DNA of 64,000 bases from Candidatus Anammoxibacter sp. (lineage in GTDB: Bacteria; Planctomycetota; Brocadiia; Brocadiales; Anammoxibacteraceae): positions 1 through 64,000 of the forward strand of contig JAIQZQ010000121.1 of assembly GCA_021777105.1 (NCBI GenBank), read 5' to 3'. The position numbers were made by a program, and so were the translations under genes. Below the pieces are notes generated by a model, which worked only from the letters and a program-made list of their open reading frames with translations, was not told the DNA's origin and did not search any database. The stretch's first letter is position 1; the number at the start of each line of letters is the position of its first letter. Of the stretch, positions 26,419 through 34,814 are shown piece after piece.

Positions 26419-27459
26419 ATGTTTAATAAATTAACATCTTTTAATAATTTGTTATTGGCTTATAAAAAAGCGTCAAAAGGGAAACGCGGGAAATTTTACG
26501 TTGCTCAGTTTGAGCATGAACTTGAGGAGAACGTTTATAAATTGCGCAATGAACTAATAGATAAAACGTATAAGCCGGGGAAATATAACAGCTTTTTTAT
26601 ACATGAGCCTAAAAGGAGATTAATAAGCGCCGCGCCGTTTAAAGATCGTGTTATACATCATGCGCTGTGCAATATAACTGAGCCGTTGTTTGAAAGAAGC
26701 TTTATTGATGATTCATTTGCAAACCGCAAAGGAAAAGGAACTCATAAAGCGCTTGACCGTTGTCAGCAATTTGCGCGTAAATTCAGGTTTGCTTTGCAAT
26801 GCGATATAAAACAGTTTTTTCCATCTATTGATCATGAGATCCTTAAATCTATTCTTGCCAGTAAAATTTATGACGCTAATGTTTCAGAGATCATCGATAA
26901 GATTCTGCATAGCGGAAAGGATGCTTTAGATGAAATGTATGATATGGTTTATTTTCCGGGCGATGATCTGTTTTCTGTTTATAGAGCCAGAGGGTTGCCG
27001 ATCGGCAATTTAACAAGTCAGTTTTGGGCTAATGTATATTTAAATTCGTTTGATCATTTTGTGAAAAGAGAATTGGGCTGTAAAGGTTACCTGCGTTATG
27101 TTGATGATTTTATTTTATTTGCCGATGATAAGAAAGCTCTATGGCAATGGAAAAAAGCTATTGTAAATAGGTTAAAAAAATTACGGCTAACAATGCATCC
27201 AAATGCGCACCCGCGCCCAGTAACTGAAGGCCTCCCGTTTCTTGGTTTTCATGTTTTTCCATCAAAACGCAGATTAAAAAGACGCAAAGGCGTCCATTTT
27301 CAACGAAAACTTAAGCAGTCCCTGCGCGATCTTCATAATAATAAAACTACAATAGCCAAAATAAGCGCTTCTGTTCAAGGTTGGACGCAACACCTTGGTT
27401 ATGCCAATACAATAGGTTTGAGGAAGTCGATTTTATCAAAACAATCATTTAGACTTTAG
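26419..27459 (+). CDS. DGR reverse transcriptase
   Basis: A 346-residue reverse transcriptase that would copy the TR RNA with errors at adenines. RT motifs appear in order: K-R-R-L-I-S-A-A-P-F-K-D-R-V (motif 2), C-D129-I-K-Q-F-F-P-S-I-D (motif 3/A), L193-P-I-G-N-L-T-S-Q201 (motif 4/B), Y227-V-D-D230-F (motif 5/C) and L-P-F-L-G-F-H (motif 7). The G-N-L-T-S-Q form of motif B is typical of DGR enzymes. There is no maturase, endonuclease or retron RNA pattern. I start at ATG 26419; a TTG 15 bases upstream is the alternative, and neither has a strong Shine-Dalgarno. The three catalytic aspartates are intact. Confidence 0.95.
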   Translation: MFNKLTSFNNLLLAYKKASKGKRGKFYVAQFEHELEENVYKLRNELIDKTYKPGKYNSFFIHEPKRRLISAAPFKDRVIHHALCNITEPLFERSFIDDSFANRKGKGTHKALDRCQQFARKFRFALQCDIKQFFPSIDHEILKSILASKIYDANVSEIIDKILHSGKDALDEMYDMVYFPGDDLFSVYRARGLPIGNLTSQFWANVYLNSFDHFVKRELGCKGYLRYVDDFILFADDKKALWQWKKAIVNRLKKLRLTMHPNAHPRPVTEGLPFLGFHVFPSKRRLKRRKGVHFQRKLKQSLRDLHNNKTTIAKISASVQGWTQHLGYANTIGLRKSILSKQSFRL

Positions 27460-27565
27460 TGTCGTGGCGCATAATGGGGGGATGGCATGGATAAACTTGT
27501 TTACCTAAGCATATGCGCTAATATATGAAGTAAAGATAAATTATAAAATGGGAAGGGGTGAAGCT

Positions 27566-30500
27566 ATGGCGTTTACGTTAGATACTTGGAAGGAATCAAT
27601 AAAAAAGAATTTAAAAGGCGTCAGCGGTTTAATAAAGAAGTCCGGCTCCGGCTCGGTATACGCTTTTGTCGCTTCGGCGGCTATTTTGCCTGTAATGCAG
27701 GCAATCGGGCAGCATGATTATACCGCGCTTGTTGAAATGACGAAACTTACATCGTCTTTAGGCACGAGTTTGCTGGCCTCTAAAATTGGCGATTGGGTTA
27801 AGAGCGCTAATGTTGAATATGATATTGCTCATGATATTAAGGATAACAAAGATTTAAGGGATGAATTTGATGTGATATTGCAAGAGCTTGAAGCCTTTAA
27901 AATTGCAATGACACAGGTTGATGAAGCCAATCGTAAATGGTTTAAAGACACATTGAAAAATGAATTGAGCCGATACGGCAATGCTCATAAGTTTACAACA
28001 ATAGAAGGCGACGGCATAGTGGCGCACGGCAACAATGCAAAGGCTATAGGGCCGGGCAGTTTAGTGATTGACAGCGCAAACATTGCCGGTGATATGAATG
28101 TGTTTACGGGCAATGGCCAGGCGGGAAATAACCTTCAATATTTACGACAGGCTTACCTGGATAATCTGTTTGCGGAGTGTAATACCCTTTCACTTGCCGG
28201 GGTTGACCCTAATGCCGCTGTAGATGATGAGGAAGTCAGGCTTAAACTTGACGCCATATATGTGCCGCTGATTACTTTGACGCCCGAGATGGATGATAAC
28301 CGTGATAAAAAAGAATCATTTCAAAAGAGTTTGCGCTGTTTTTCTGCGATTGATCAGCTTAATAAACATAAAAAACTTGCGCTTCTTGGCGAGCCCGGCG
28401 GCGGCAAAAGCGCGTTTGTTAGTTTTGCCGCGCTTTGTTTTGCGGGCGAACTGCTTAATAACAGCGCGGCAAATCTTGACATGTTACAGTCGCCGCTTCC
28501 TGATGAAGAAAGGGATGATGATGGAAATAATAAAAAAATTCAGGAATGGTCTCATGGCCGGTTAGTTCCGGCGCGGGTTATTTTGCGCGATTTTGCGGCT
28601 ACGGGATTGCCGTCGGTTGGGGTAAAAGCGACGGCAAAACATCTTTGGGATTTTATTGTCGCCGGCCTTATAGGAAGCTCGCTTGATAAATTTGCGGAAC
28701 ATCTTCACGCGGAATTGATGGAAAAAGGCGGGGTTATATTATTAGACGGCCTGGATGAGGTCCCTGAGGCCGATAACCGCAGGAAACAGATTAAGGAAGC
28801 GGTTGAAGATTTTGCAAAAGTATTTTGTAAATGCAGAATAGTTGTAACATGCCGGGTTTACGCTTACCGCAATCAGGGCTGGCGCCTCGCCGGCTTTGCC
28901 GAAGCTGAGCTTGCTCAGTTTAAGAAATGGCAAATAGAGCGCTTCATTACAAACTGGTATAAGCATTACGCAAAGTCGCGCGGCTCTAATGTGGATGATG
29001 CTATGGGCAGGGCCAGGTTGCTTGAGAACGCGGTTTTTAACAGCGACAGGCTGATTTGCCTTGCTGAACGGCCTCTGCTTTTAACATTAATGGCAAGTTT
29101 GCACGCCTGGCGCGGCGGCAGCCTGCCGGAAAAGAGGGAAGAGCTTTATGACGACGCTGTAAACCTGCTTTTGCATCTTTGGGAGAAACCAAAAACCGCT
29201 CTAAATTCCGAGGGTAAAGCGATAGTGTTGCAACCAAGCATTGCTGAGTGGCTTAATGTTGATAAAGGCGATGTGCGCGGGTTGTTGAACAAGTTGGCGT
29301 TTAATGCTCATAAGAGCCAGCCTGAGTTAACAGGCGCTGCCGATATTCCCGCGAATGATTTGATTGGCGGACTCATGCAGATAAGCCCTGACCGCGATAT
29401 GAAACCTGGAAGGCTGGTTGAATATCTTAGCCAAAGGGCCGGGCTTTTGTTGCCGAGGGGTGTGGATATGTATTCATATCCTCATCGCACGTTTCAGGAA
29501 TATCTGGCGGCCTGCCATTTAACGGAAGACGATTTCCCTGATAAACTTGCAGGGCTTGTAGTTAATGAGCCTGACCGGTGGCGTGAAGTGGCTTTTCTTG
29601 CGGCAGCCAAAGTCGCAAAAGGTTCATCCGCCGCTGTCTGGCTCCTTGTTGACGCCTTGTGTAGTCTTGAGCCTGATGGTATGCGGAAAGATTTGTCTGA
29701 AGTTTGGGGCGCGCATATTGCCGCGCAGATTATAAACCAGTGTATTGATGTAAAAAAAGCAGGAGATAAAAATCGTAAAAAAATCAACGCTTTGTCAAAA
29801 TGCTTGTCAATAATTGCAGGCTCGGATATGTTGCCCGCCAATGAAAGAGCTATAACCGGGCGGAATATTGCGGGGCTTGGCGAACTTCGAAGCGAGGTTG
29901 TAACTACAGACCATATGCAGTTCTGTCTTGTTGCGCCTTCTCCTTTTTGGATAGGCGAAAAGGGCGGGGAACAACTGGTTGAATGTTTAAATTACAATTA
30001 TTGGCTTTCCAGATTTCCGGTCACTCAAGCGCAGTTTAATGAGTTTGTTGCTTCCGGCGGTTATAAATCCGCAAAATACTGGATAGAGGCTAAAAAGGCG
30101 GGTGTTTGGAAATCAGGTAAGATAAAAGGCGTGTTTGAAGATGAATGGCGTGACTGTCAACGTGTTTACTCTGCGCCTTTTTGCCTTGAAAATCACCCTG
30201 TTGTCGGCATAACCTGGTATGAAGCCTTTGCATTTGCGCGGTGGCTAAACGAAAAATGGAAGAGTGAGAAGCTCTTGAGCGGGCGCCTGAATGTGAACCT
30301 GCCGTCAGAGGCTGAATGGGAGAAGGCGGCAAGGGGTGGAGTAGATATAATGGAAAAGATGGAAACCTATAATATAAATGAGGTTGCCGATCGCTCTCAT
30401 GTGATTTTGAAGCCTAACAATAATGCAAAAAGGATATACCCATGGGGAGACCAACCAGACACAAACCGCGCCAATTACAGCAAAACAGGCATAGGCGCGG

Positions 30501-30808
30501 CCAGCGCCGTGGGTTGCTTTCCGCTTGGGGCGTCGCCATATGGTTGTGAAGAGATGGCCGGCAATGTGTGGGAGTGGACAAGGAGTATATATAAGGGGTA
30601 TCCATATGACCCAAATGACGGCAGGGAAAAGCCGCCTGAGTCACAAGATGCTGAGCCGGTAGTTCGAGGCGGGAGTTTTTTGCTCGACACTGGTTGCTTG
30701 CGTTGTGCTTGCCGCAGCAGGCGCGTGGCTGCTGGCTTGAACCACGACGTAGGTTTTCGAGTTGCGCTGTCCCCATCTTCTCTGAGCTCTGAAGCCTCTG
30801 AACTCTGA
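27566..30808 (+). CDS. DGR target 2: NACHT-FGE/C-type-lectin sensor with unassigned N-terminal domain
   Basis: A 1,080-residue NLR-like protein. The ATG at 27566 is preceded by AAGGGG; an ATG 18 bases earlier lacks one. The helical N-terminus contains a hydrophobic segment at about residues 31-46 and is not recognised. A short glycine-rich beta-roll follows near 150-175 (G-D-G-I-V-A-H-G-N-N). NACHT comes next, with Walker A G275-E-P-G-G-G-K-S282 and Walker B L-L-D-G-L-D-E-V near 392-399. A helical arm contains a D-R-W-R-E-V motif. The FGE/C-type-lectin domain spans about 778-1070, with diversified codons between L1040 and V1062. The N-terminal domain differs from target 1, so the presumed effector differs while the sensor is shared. 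It follows the RT by about 100 bases in the same direction. Confidence 0.93.
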   Translation: MAFTLDTWKESIKKNLKGVSGLIKKSGSGSVYAFVASAAILPVMQAIGQHDYTALVEMTKLTSSLGTSLLASKIGDWVKSANVEYDIAHDIKDNKDLRDEFDVILQELEAFKIAMTQVDEANRKWFKDTLKNELSRYGNAHKFTTIEGDGIVAHGNNAKAIGPGSLVIDSANIAGDMNVFTGNGQAGNNLQYLRQAYLDNLFAECNTLSLAGVDPNAAVDDEEVRLKLDAIYVPLITLTPEMDDNRDKKESFQKSLRCFSAIDQLNKHKKLALLGEPGGGKSAFVSFAALCFAGELLNNSAANLDMLQSPLPDEERDDDGNNKKIQEWSHGRLVPARVILRDFAATGLPSVGVKATAKHLWDFIVAGLIGSSLDKFAEHLHAELMEKGGVILLDGLDEVPEADNRRKQIKEAVEDFAKVFCKCRIVVTCRVYAYRNQGWRLAGFAEAELAQFKKWQIERFITNWYKHYAKSRGSNVDDAMGRARLLENAVFNSDRLICLAERPLLLTLMASLHAWRGGSLPEKREELYDDAVNLLLHLWEKPKTALNSEGKAIVLQPSIAEWLNVDKGDVRGLLNKLAFNAHKSQPELTGAADIPANDLIGGLMQISPDRDMKPGRLVEYLSQRAGLLLPRGVDMYSYPHRTFQEYLAACHLTEDDFPDKLAGLVVNEPDRWREVAFLAAAKVAKGSSAAVWLLVDALCSLEPDGMRKDLSEVWGAHIAAQIINQCIDVKKAGDKNRKKINALSKCLSIIAGSDMLPANERAITGRNIAGLGELRSEVVTTDHMQFCLVAPSPFWIGEKGGEQLVECLNYNYWLSRFPVTQAQFNEFVASGGYKSAKYWIEAKKAGVWKSGKIKGVFEDEWRDCQRVYSAPFCLENHPVVGITWYEAFAFARWLNEKWKSEKLLSGRLNVNLPSEAEWEKAARGGVDIMEKMETYNINEVADRSHVILKPNNNAKRIYPWGDQPDTNRANYSKTGIGAASAVGCFPLGASPYGCEEMAGNVWEWTRSIYKGYPYDPNDGREKPPESQDAEPVVRGGSFLLDTGCLRCACRSRRVAAGLNHDVGFRVALSPSSLSSEASEL
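30655..30772 (+). other. DGR variable region VR2
   Basis: A 118-bp segment at the 3' end of target 2. Against TR I count 17 substitutions, again all at template adenines. Twelve of the fourteen A-bearing variable codons are altered. It shares two altered codons with VR1 (CTC at the first site, AGC at the seventh), which points to a common history of the two variable regions. Confidence 0.95.
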
Positions 30809-30825
30809 CTCTGCTGTTAGGTCGT

Positions 30826-30945
30826 GTAGGTTGGGTAGAGTATGGCGAAACCCAACATAAAATACGGGAAGCAATATGGCGCGAATATGATTTGTGGCTG
30901 GATTTGTGCATGATGTGTTGGGTTTCGCGCCTCTACCCAACCTAC
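30826..30945. repeat. Inverted repeat just downstream of VR2
   Basis: Second copy of the 25462-25582 hairpin, with the same arms and a diverged loop. It stands at the same distance after VR2, so the VR and hairpin form a shared 3' cassette. Confidence 0.8.
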
Positions 30946-30971
30946 TTTGGCTTTGATTTCGCGTGTGCGCT

Positions 30972-31142
30972 CGTTCCAATGCTCTGCGTTTGAATGCATT
31001 TCGGACGCTCTCCGTCCGGTTGTTTGACGCAGAACGTCAAACAAAACGTTCCAACGCAGAGCATTGGAACGGGCGAAATGGCGGCTAAAGCTTGCCCCTC
31101 CCCGCGCTTGTGGCTCTTTTTTTAACAAACGCGGGGAGGGGC
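30972..31142. repeat. Two further large hairpins after target 2
   Basis: First a perfect 19-bp inverted pair, CGTTCCAATGCTCTGCGTT (30972-30990) with its inverse at 31053-31071. Then a 13-bp GC-rich pair, GCCCCTCCCCGCG (31094-31106) with its inverse at 31130-31142, enclosing a T run. Either could end transcription of the DGR cluster. The first type resembles palindromes that are widespread in bacterial genomes. Confidence 0.7.
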
Positions 31143-31183
31143 GGTCAAGCGGGAGCGCAAAAATGTGAAGTGGTCAATTCGAC

Positions 31184-31211
31184 TTGACTATATAAGGGGT
31201 TATGGTATAAT
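31184..31211 (+). promoter_or_regulatory. Promoter of the toxin-antitoxin operon
   Basis: TTGACT (31184-31189), a 16-base spacer, TATAAT (31206-31211), 36 bases before the antitoxin ATG. An AAGGAG Shine-Dalgarno precedes that ATG. Confidence 0.7.
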
Positions 31212-31246
31212 TTATTTTGTAATTAATTTCTTGAAGGAGTTGCAAA

Positions 31247-31465
31247 ATGATCATAGGCATATCGGAATTTAAATCAAAATCATTAAAGCTTTTAGATAAT
31301 ATTCAGAGATCGGGAGAGCCAATTACCGTGACCAAACGGGGCGCGCCGATAGCTAAGGTGATACCTCTAAGCGGTCAATCTGAGGAGATAGATCTTAAGG
31401 GCTCTATCTCTTATCAGGATGAAGATATATTCGGCACGGGCGAGAAGTGGGACGCTGACTTATGA
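31247..31465 (+). CDS. Phd/YefM-type antitoxin
   Basis: A 72-residue antitoxin. The N-terminal fold (I-I-G-I-S-E-F-K-S-K-S-L-K-L-L-D, then I-T-V-T-K-R-G-A-P-I-A-K-V-I-P) is the classic Phd/YefM DNA-binding domain that autoregulates the operon. The acidic C-terminus (D-E-D-I-F-G-T-G-E-K-W) would neutralise the toxin. Its stop codon overlaps the toxin start by four bases. Confidence 0.9.
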   Translation: MIIGISEFKSKSLKLLDNIQRSGEPITVTKRGAPIAKVIPLSGQSEEIDLKGSISYQDEDIFGTGEKWDADL

Positions 31466-31857
31466 TATTGCTTGATACTCATATTTGGGTTTGGTATCTC
31501 AATCAAGATAAACGTCTTAAACAAAAGACCAAAAAGATAGTCGATCAATTCAGGCAAAAAAACGAAGCCTATATATCTTCTATTTCGATTTGGGAGGTAT
31601 GCAAATTACATGAGAAAGGCAAGATAAAATTTTCATTGCCGTTAAAAACATGGATTAACACGGCTATAACTAAAGGCATTTTGATACATGAGCTTTCTCC
31701 TGATATTTATCTGGAATCTTGCAGTCTTCCGGAATCATTTCATGGCGATACCGCTGATCAAATAATTGTCGCAACCTCGCGAATTTTAAATGCCGGGTTA
31801 ATTACATATGATCACAAAATACTAAATTATGAGTATGTTGCATTGTTCCCTTTGTGA
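31462..31857 (+). CDS. vapC: PIN-domain toxin (VapC family)
   Basis: A 131-residue PIN ribonuclease. The sequence starts L-L-D-T-H-I-W-V-W-Y-L and keeps acidic active-site residues at D5, E in I-S-I-W-E-V, D in H-G-D-T-A-D-Q-I-I and D in T-Y-D-H-K-I-L. VapC toxins cleave tRNA or rRNA when the antitoxin is degraded. It overlaps the Phd-type antitoxin by ATGA and appears intact, unlike the PIN genes at 20.9 and 54.2 kb. It closes the right flank of the DGR island. Confidence 0.92.
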   Translation: MILLDTHIWVWYLNQDKRLKQKTKKIVDQFRQKNEAYISSISIWEVCKLHEKGKIKFSLPLKTWINTAITKGILIHELSPDIYLESCSLPESFHGDTADQIIVATSRILNAGLITYDHKILNYEYVALFPL

Positions 31858-31914
31858 TTAAAAGAAGATTTAGGGGGCTTTTGAGGAATTTTTCAGGTTA
31901 AAGGAATTTTGAAT

Positions 31915-32262
31915 ATGGGATTATTAGATTTGTTTAAGAAAAAAGATAGCGGCAAGGCTAAACGCAAGGCTGCGTTGAGGCATGTGATGTTAGGCTCTAC
32001 TTTGGCGGCAAACAAGCAGTATGATGACGCTGCGTCGATGTTTAAAGCGGGTATTGAGCGCGACGATGGGTGCGCGGAGGCGCATTACGGGCTAGGTTTG
32101 ATGTTTGCAAAAAAGGGGGATGAAAATGAGGCTAAGCGTGAATATGAAATAGCCGCGAAGTTAAATCCTTCAATTAAGGCCGAGCTTGACAGGCTGGGCA
32201 TTCCTTATGAAAAAGAGTTCAACATAATTGAGGAGCTGCAAAAGGGTAAAGGGGACGGGTAA
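31915..32262 (+). CDS. Small TPR protein
   Basis: A 115-residue cytoplasmic protein (start M-G-L-L-D-L-F-K-K-K). Two tetratricopeptide-type repeats are visible (A-N-K-Q-Y-D-D-A-A-S-M-F-K-A-G-I, then A-H-Y-G-L-G-L-M-F-A-K-K-G-D). The tail is charged. TPR proteins are protein-binding scaffolds; nothing shows the partner. I chose the ATG at 31915 over a TTG six bases before; AAAGGA precedes it. The stop codon TAA is the first three bases of a 7-bp tandem repeat. Confidence 0.8.
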   Translation: MGLLDLFKKKDSGKAKRKAALRHVMLGSTLAANKQYDDAASMFKAGIERDDGCAEAHYGLGLMFAKKGDENEAKREYEIAAKLNPSIKAELDRLGIPYEKEFNIIEELQKGKGDG

Positions 32263-32343
32263 TTTGTAATTTGTAATTTGTAATTTGTAATTTGTAATTT
32301 GTAATTTGTAATTTGTAATTTGTAATTTGTAATTTGTAATTTG
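32260..32343. repeat. 7-bp tandem repeat, 12 copies of TAATTTG
   Basis: Twelve perfect copies, starting inside the stop codon of the TPR gene; a thirteenth unit is degenerate (TAATTGG). It ends about 20 bases before the convergent dnaA stop. A second 7-bp array with another unit occurs at 53908-54005, also right after a gene end. Confidence 0.95.
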
Positions 32344-32367
32344 TAATTGGCGCTTTGCTTGTTTTGG

Positions 32368-33738
32368 TTAACCTCGGCGGATTTCTTCTTTTAACATTGC
32401 TATTTGTTCTCTGAGGTCGGCGTCTTTGCAGGCTTTTTCCTTTATTTTTTTGACTGCGTGTATAACCGTGGCGTGTTTTTTGCCGCCAAGATGGTCGCCT
32501 ATTTGTTGTCGTGATAGATTTGTCATTGTAGAGCCGAGGTACATTGTTATATGCCGAGGCAAGGTCACTGAAGTTGTTCGTTTGTTAGAGTGCAGTTCAG
32601 ATGATGTTATGTCATAATGTTTTAATACTACGTTTTCAATATCTTTAAACGATGTTGTTATCTTTTTCTTTTTAGGCGTGTTATCCTCTAACGCGTCTTT
32701 TGCCATTGTGATATCAACGCGCCGTTTGTTTATGTTGGATACGGCCAGCACGGTTGTAAGGGCGCACTCCAGCTCTCGTATGCTATTTATAAAAGTTCCG
32801 GCAATGTATTCAATAACCGCGGCTGGAAACTCCTTCTTTATCTTTTTAAGCTTTGCGTTGACAATCGCCCGCGCGGTTTCAATATCCGGAGTTTCGATCT
32901 TTGCCACAAGGCCGGCCATGAATCTGCTTGCCAGGCTCTCTTTAAGCTTGTTGATAAATTTAGGGTGCGAATCGCTGGCAAAAACAATCTTCTTTGATAA
33001 TCCGTGCAAGATATTAAAAGTATGAAGCAACTCTTCCTGCACGCCCTGTTTGTTTGCCACAAAATGCACATCGTCGATCAATAGGACGTCAAGGTTTCTA
33101 TATTTGCTCCTGAATGTTTCCAGCTTGTTGTTGCGCAACGCGCCTATAAATTCGTTTGTCCATGCCTCGGCGGGCAGGTAGGCGGCTTTTATGCCGTTGT
33201 TTTCAGATCTTATTTTGTTGTATATGCCTTGCAGCATATGCGTTTTGCCCACGCCTACCGAGCCGTGTATGAATAAAAGATTAAAACTGTGGTTATCCGG
33301 CTTTATGAGTTCAAGGGCGGAGGCGTGCGCCATCCTGTTGCAGGGGCCGACAACATATTCGTCAAGGGTTAGCTCGCGGCCTGGAGGCTGTTGGCGCTGC
33401 GCGCCGGTTTGTTGCTTGTCATTAACGTTGTTGTCTTGCCCGGCTTGTTTCGGTTGCTCGGCTACGTCTTCATTGTCAAAACTATTCCCGTCAACAGAGA
33501 TCTTAAGATTGACTTTTGCGTCGGTTACGGCCTGGATGTTGTCCTTAAGCAGCGCTGAAAAGTTTTCGTCAAACCACGATTTTACAAAAATATTCGGCAC
33601 AACTATATTTGCCGTGTTATTGCCGTAAAAAGGCATTTTTACATTTTTAAACCATAAGTTAAACCTTTCGCTTCCTATTTGTTTTTGTGTAAGGGCCAGT
33701 ACGTTTGGCCAAATATGCGAGTTTGAATTGTTTATCAT
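32368..33738 (-). CDS. dnaA: Chromosomal replication initiator DnaA
   Basis: A 456-residue initiator that binds DnaA boxes and opens oriC. I start at the ATG 33738 (M-I-N-N-S-N-S-H-I-W), which gives a normal length; the longer reading runs into a repeat element. Domain I holds W-F-K-N-V. A Q/N-rich linker follows at about 125-150. The AAA+ domain has Walker A H-G-S-V-G-V-G-K-T-H and Walker B L-L-I-D-D-V-H-F. The C-terminal DNA-binding domain has T-S-V-T-L-P-R-H-I-T-M-Y-L and the G-G-K-K-H-A-T-V-I-H-A signature. It is transcribed away from an AT-rich gap that carries DnaA boxes. No dnaN lies beside it. Confidence 0.97.
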   Translation of the reverse strand: MINNSNSHIWPNVLALTQKQIGSERFNLWFKNVKMPFYGNNTANIVVPNIFVKSWFDENFSALLKDNIQAVTDAKVNLKISVDGNSFDNEDVAEQPKQAGQDNNVNDKQQTGAQRQQPPGRELTLDEYVVGPCNRMAHASALELIKPDNHSFNLLFIHGSVGVGKTHMLQGIYNKIRSENNGIKAAYLPAEAWTNEFIGALRNNKLETFRSKYRNLDVLLIDDVHFVANKQGVQEELLHTFNILHGLSKKIVFASDSHPKFINKLKESLASRFMAGLVAKIETPDIETARAIVNAKLKKIKKEFPAAVIEYIAGTFINSIRELECALTTVLAVSNINKRRVDITMAKDALEDNTPKKKKITTSFKDIENVVLKHYDITSSELHSNKRTTSVTLPRHITMYLGSTMTNLSRQQIGDHLGGKKHATVIHAVKKIKEKACKDADLREQIAMLKEEIRRG

Positions 33739-33784
33739 TATGGTTCGTGTCAATAAAAAGGTAAATATGCGGGTTAGTAGGACG

Positions 33785-33954
33785 CGGAAAGAAATAACTT
33801 GTGCTTTTTTACCTGCATCTTCAGGCCGGCTTTGCCCAATCTTCAATCGCCGAATCCTCAACGCAGCTATGGCTGCGAATCCGGTTCGACTCAATCAGAT
33901 TGATCAAATTCAACCTAAATCTACAGGCTAAAAAGACCAAGTTATTTCTTTCCG
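33785..33954. mobile_element. 170-bp MITE-like inverted-repeat element upstream of dnaA
   Basis: Perfect 16-bp ends: CGGAAAGAAATAACTT (33785-33800) and its inverse (33939-33954). The interior is non-coding, with a small CAGCTATGGCTG palindrome. A diverged half copy (AAGACCAAGTTATTTTTTTA) stands at 54721-54748. It lies 46 bases upstream of the DnaA start codon, so it may affect the dnaA promoter. Confidence 0.7.
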
Positions 33955-34029
33955 TGCCCTTATTGAAAAACTGAAAGATAAAAACCTGAAAATGTGGCTT
34001 GTTTTTATCAATGAGTCAAATCTTATCAG

Positions 34030-34560
34030 TTGTAAAAATTTGTGTCAAAAAAAAAATCGCGGATAAATTTCTATCAGAACAGTAAGGAAAGAGAAATTGG
34101 TGTAAACCGTTTATCCGCAATTAGATTGGAAAAATATTTGTTTTTTGCTTGCCATAGATAAAAATATTTTTGTGATAAAAAGCCTTAAAAATTATTTCTG
34201 TTAAAAATATGGATACTTTTAGGATTTTCGTTACAACTGGAGCTTTCTAAACTAGATACGTGAAATATGTAATCGCTTTTTTTGTTGGAGGAAACATTAC
34301 GAATTTCCGCGTAAAAATTTTTAATGGTGGATAATTTGTGGATAACATTTTAAACATTAAAAATATGAATGTTTTTTTATTTGTCTATTATGATTATCAA
34401 ATACATTTAAATGATCGGCAAAAGCTTATTGCTCCGCGATAACTTGAATGCAAGAGATAATGATCTTTGAGTAGGAGGGCAATAAAACGCTAAAAAAATC
34501 GCAATAAATGGACTTTTTATAAACATTCTTTCAGTTTCTATTTTGTGGATAAGTCTTTAT
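34030..34560. other. Candidate replication origin (oriC)
   Basis: An AT-rich stretch next to dnaA. Two sites match the TGTGGATAA consensus (34337-34345 in TGTGGATAAC, 34544-34552). One-mismatch sites are GGTGGATAA (34326-34334) and TTATCCGCA near 34111. Genes diverge from this gap, with dnaA leftward and msrB, rplM and rpsI rightward. The rest of 33955-35117 holds a hairpin at 34736-34814 and no gene. Confidence 0.6.
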
Positions 34561-34735
34561 TGCATAGAAAAGCCTGATTTCTCTTGAAAAAAGCAAAATT
34601 ATCCTAAATATTGCGGTCAAACGTGTTACGTCAATCGCAATAGGTATAGGGGGCTAAAATCGGCAAATTTTTTGCCGATCTTTTAAGCTGTTTTAAAAAA
34701 TATGGTCAATTTTCAGGCTAAAAATTTATAACCGG

Positions 34736-34814
34736 CAATTCAAGAAGCCTCAGCTTGGTGTGTAACAATTATCTATGTTTGCAGTTGAACGCGAAGCTGG
34801 GGCTTCTTGAATTG
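34736..34814. repeat. 21-bp-arm inverted repeat
   Basis: CAATTCAAGAAGCCTCAGCTT (34736-34756, 21 bases with one mismatch in pairing) faces its inverse at 34794-34814 across a 37-base loop. It is non-coding, in the dnaA-msrB gap, and could be a terminator or a small MITE. Confidence 0.75.

Noticed and set aside
26419-27459. Reverse transcriptase as a retron or group II intron enzyme
   Set aside because: No maturase or endonuclease domain, no intron domain V sequence and no retron RNA; motif B (G-N-L-T-S-Q), avd and TR/VR point to a DGR.
33728-33931. 67-residue ORF upstream of dnaA
   Set aside because: It lies within the MITE-like inverted repeat and has no ribosome-binding site.
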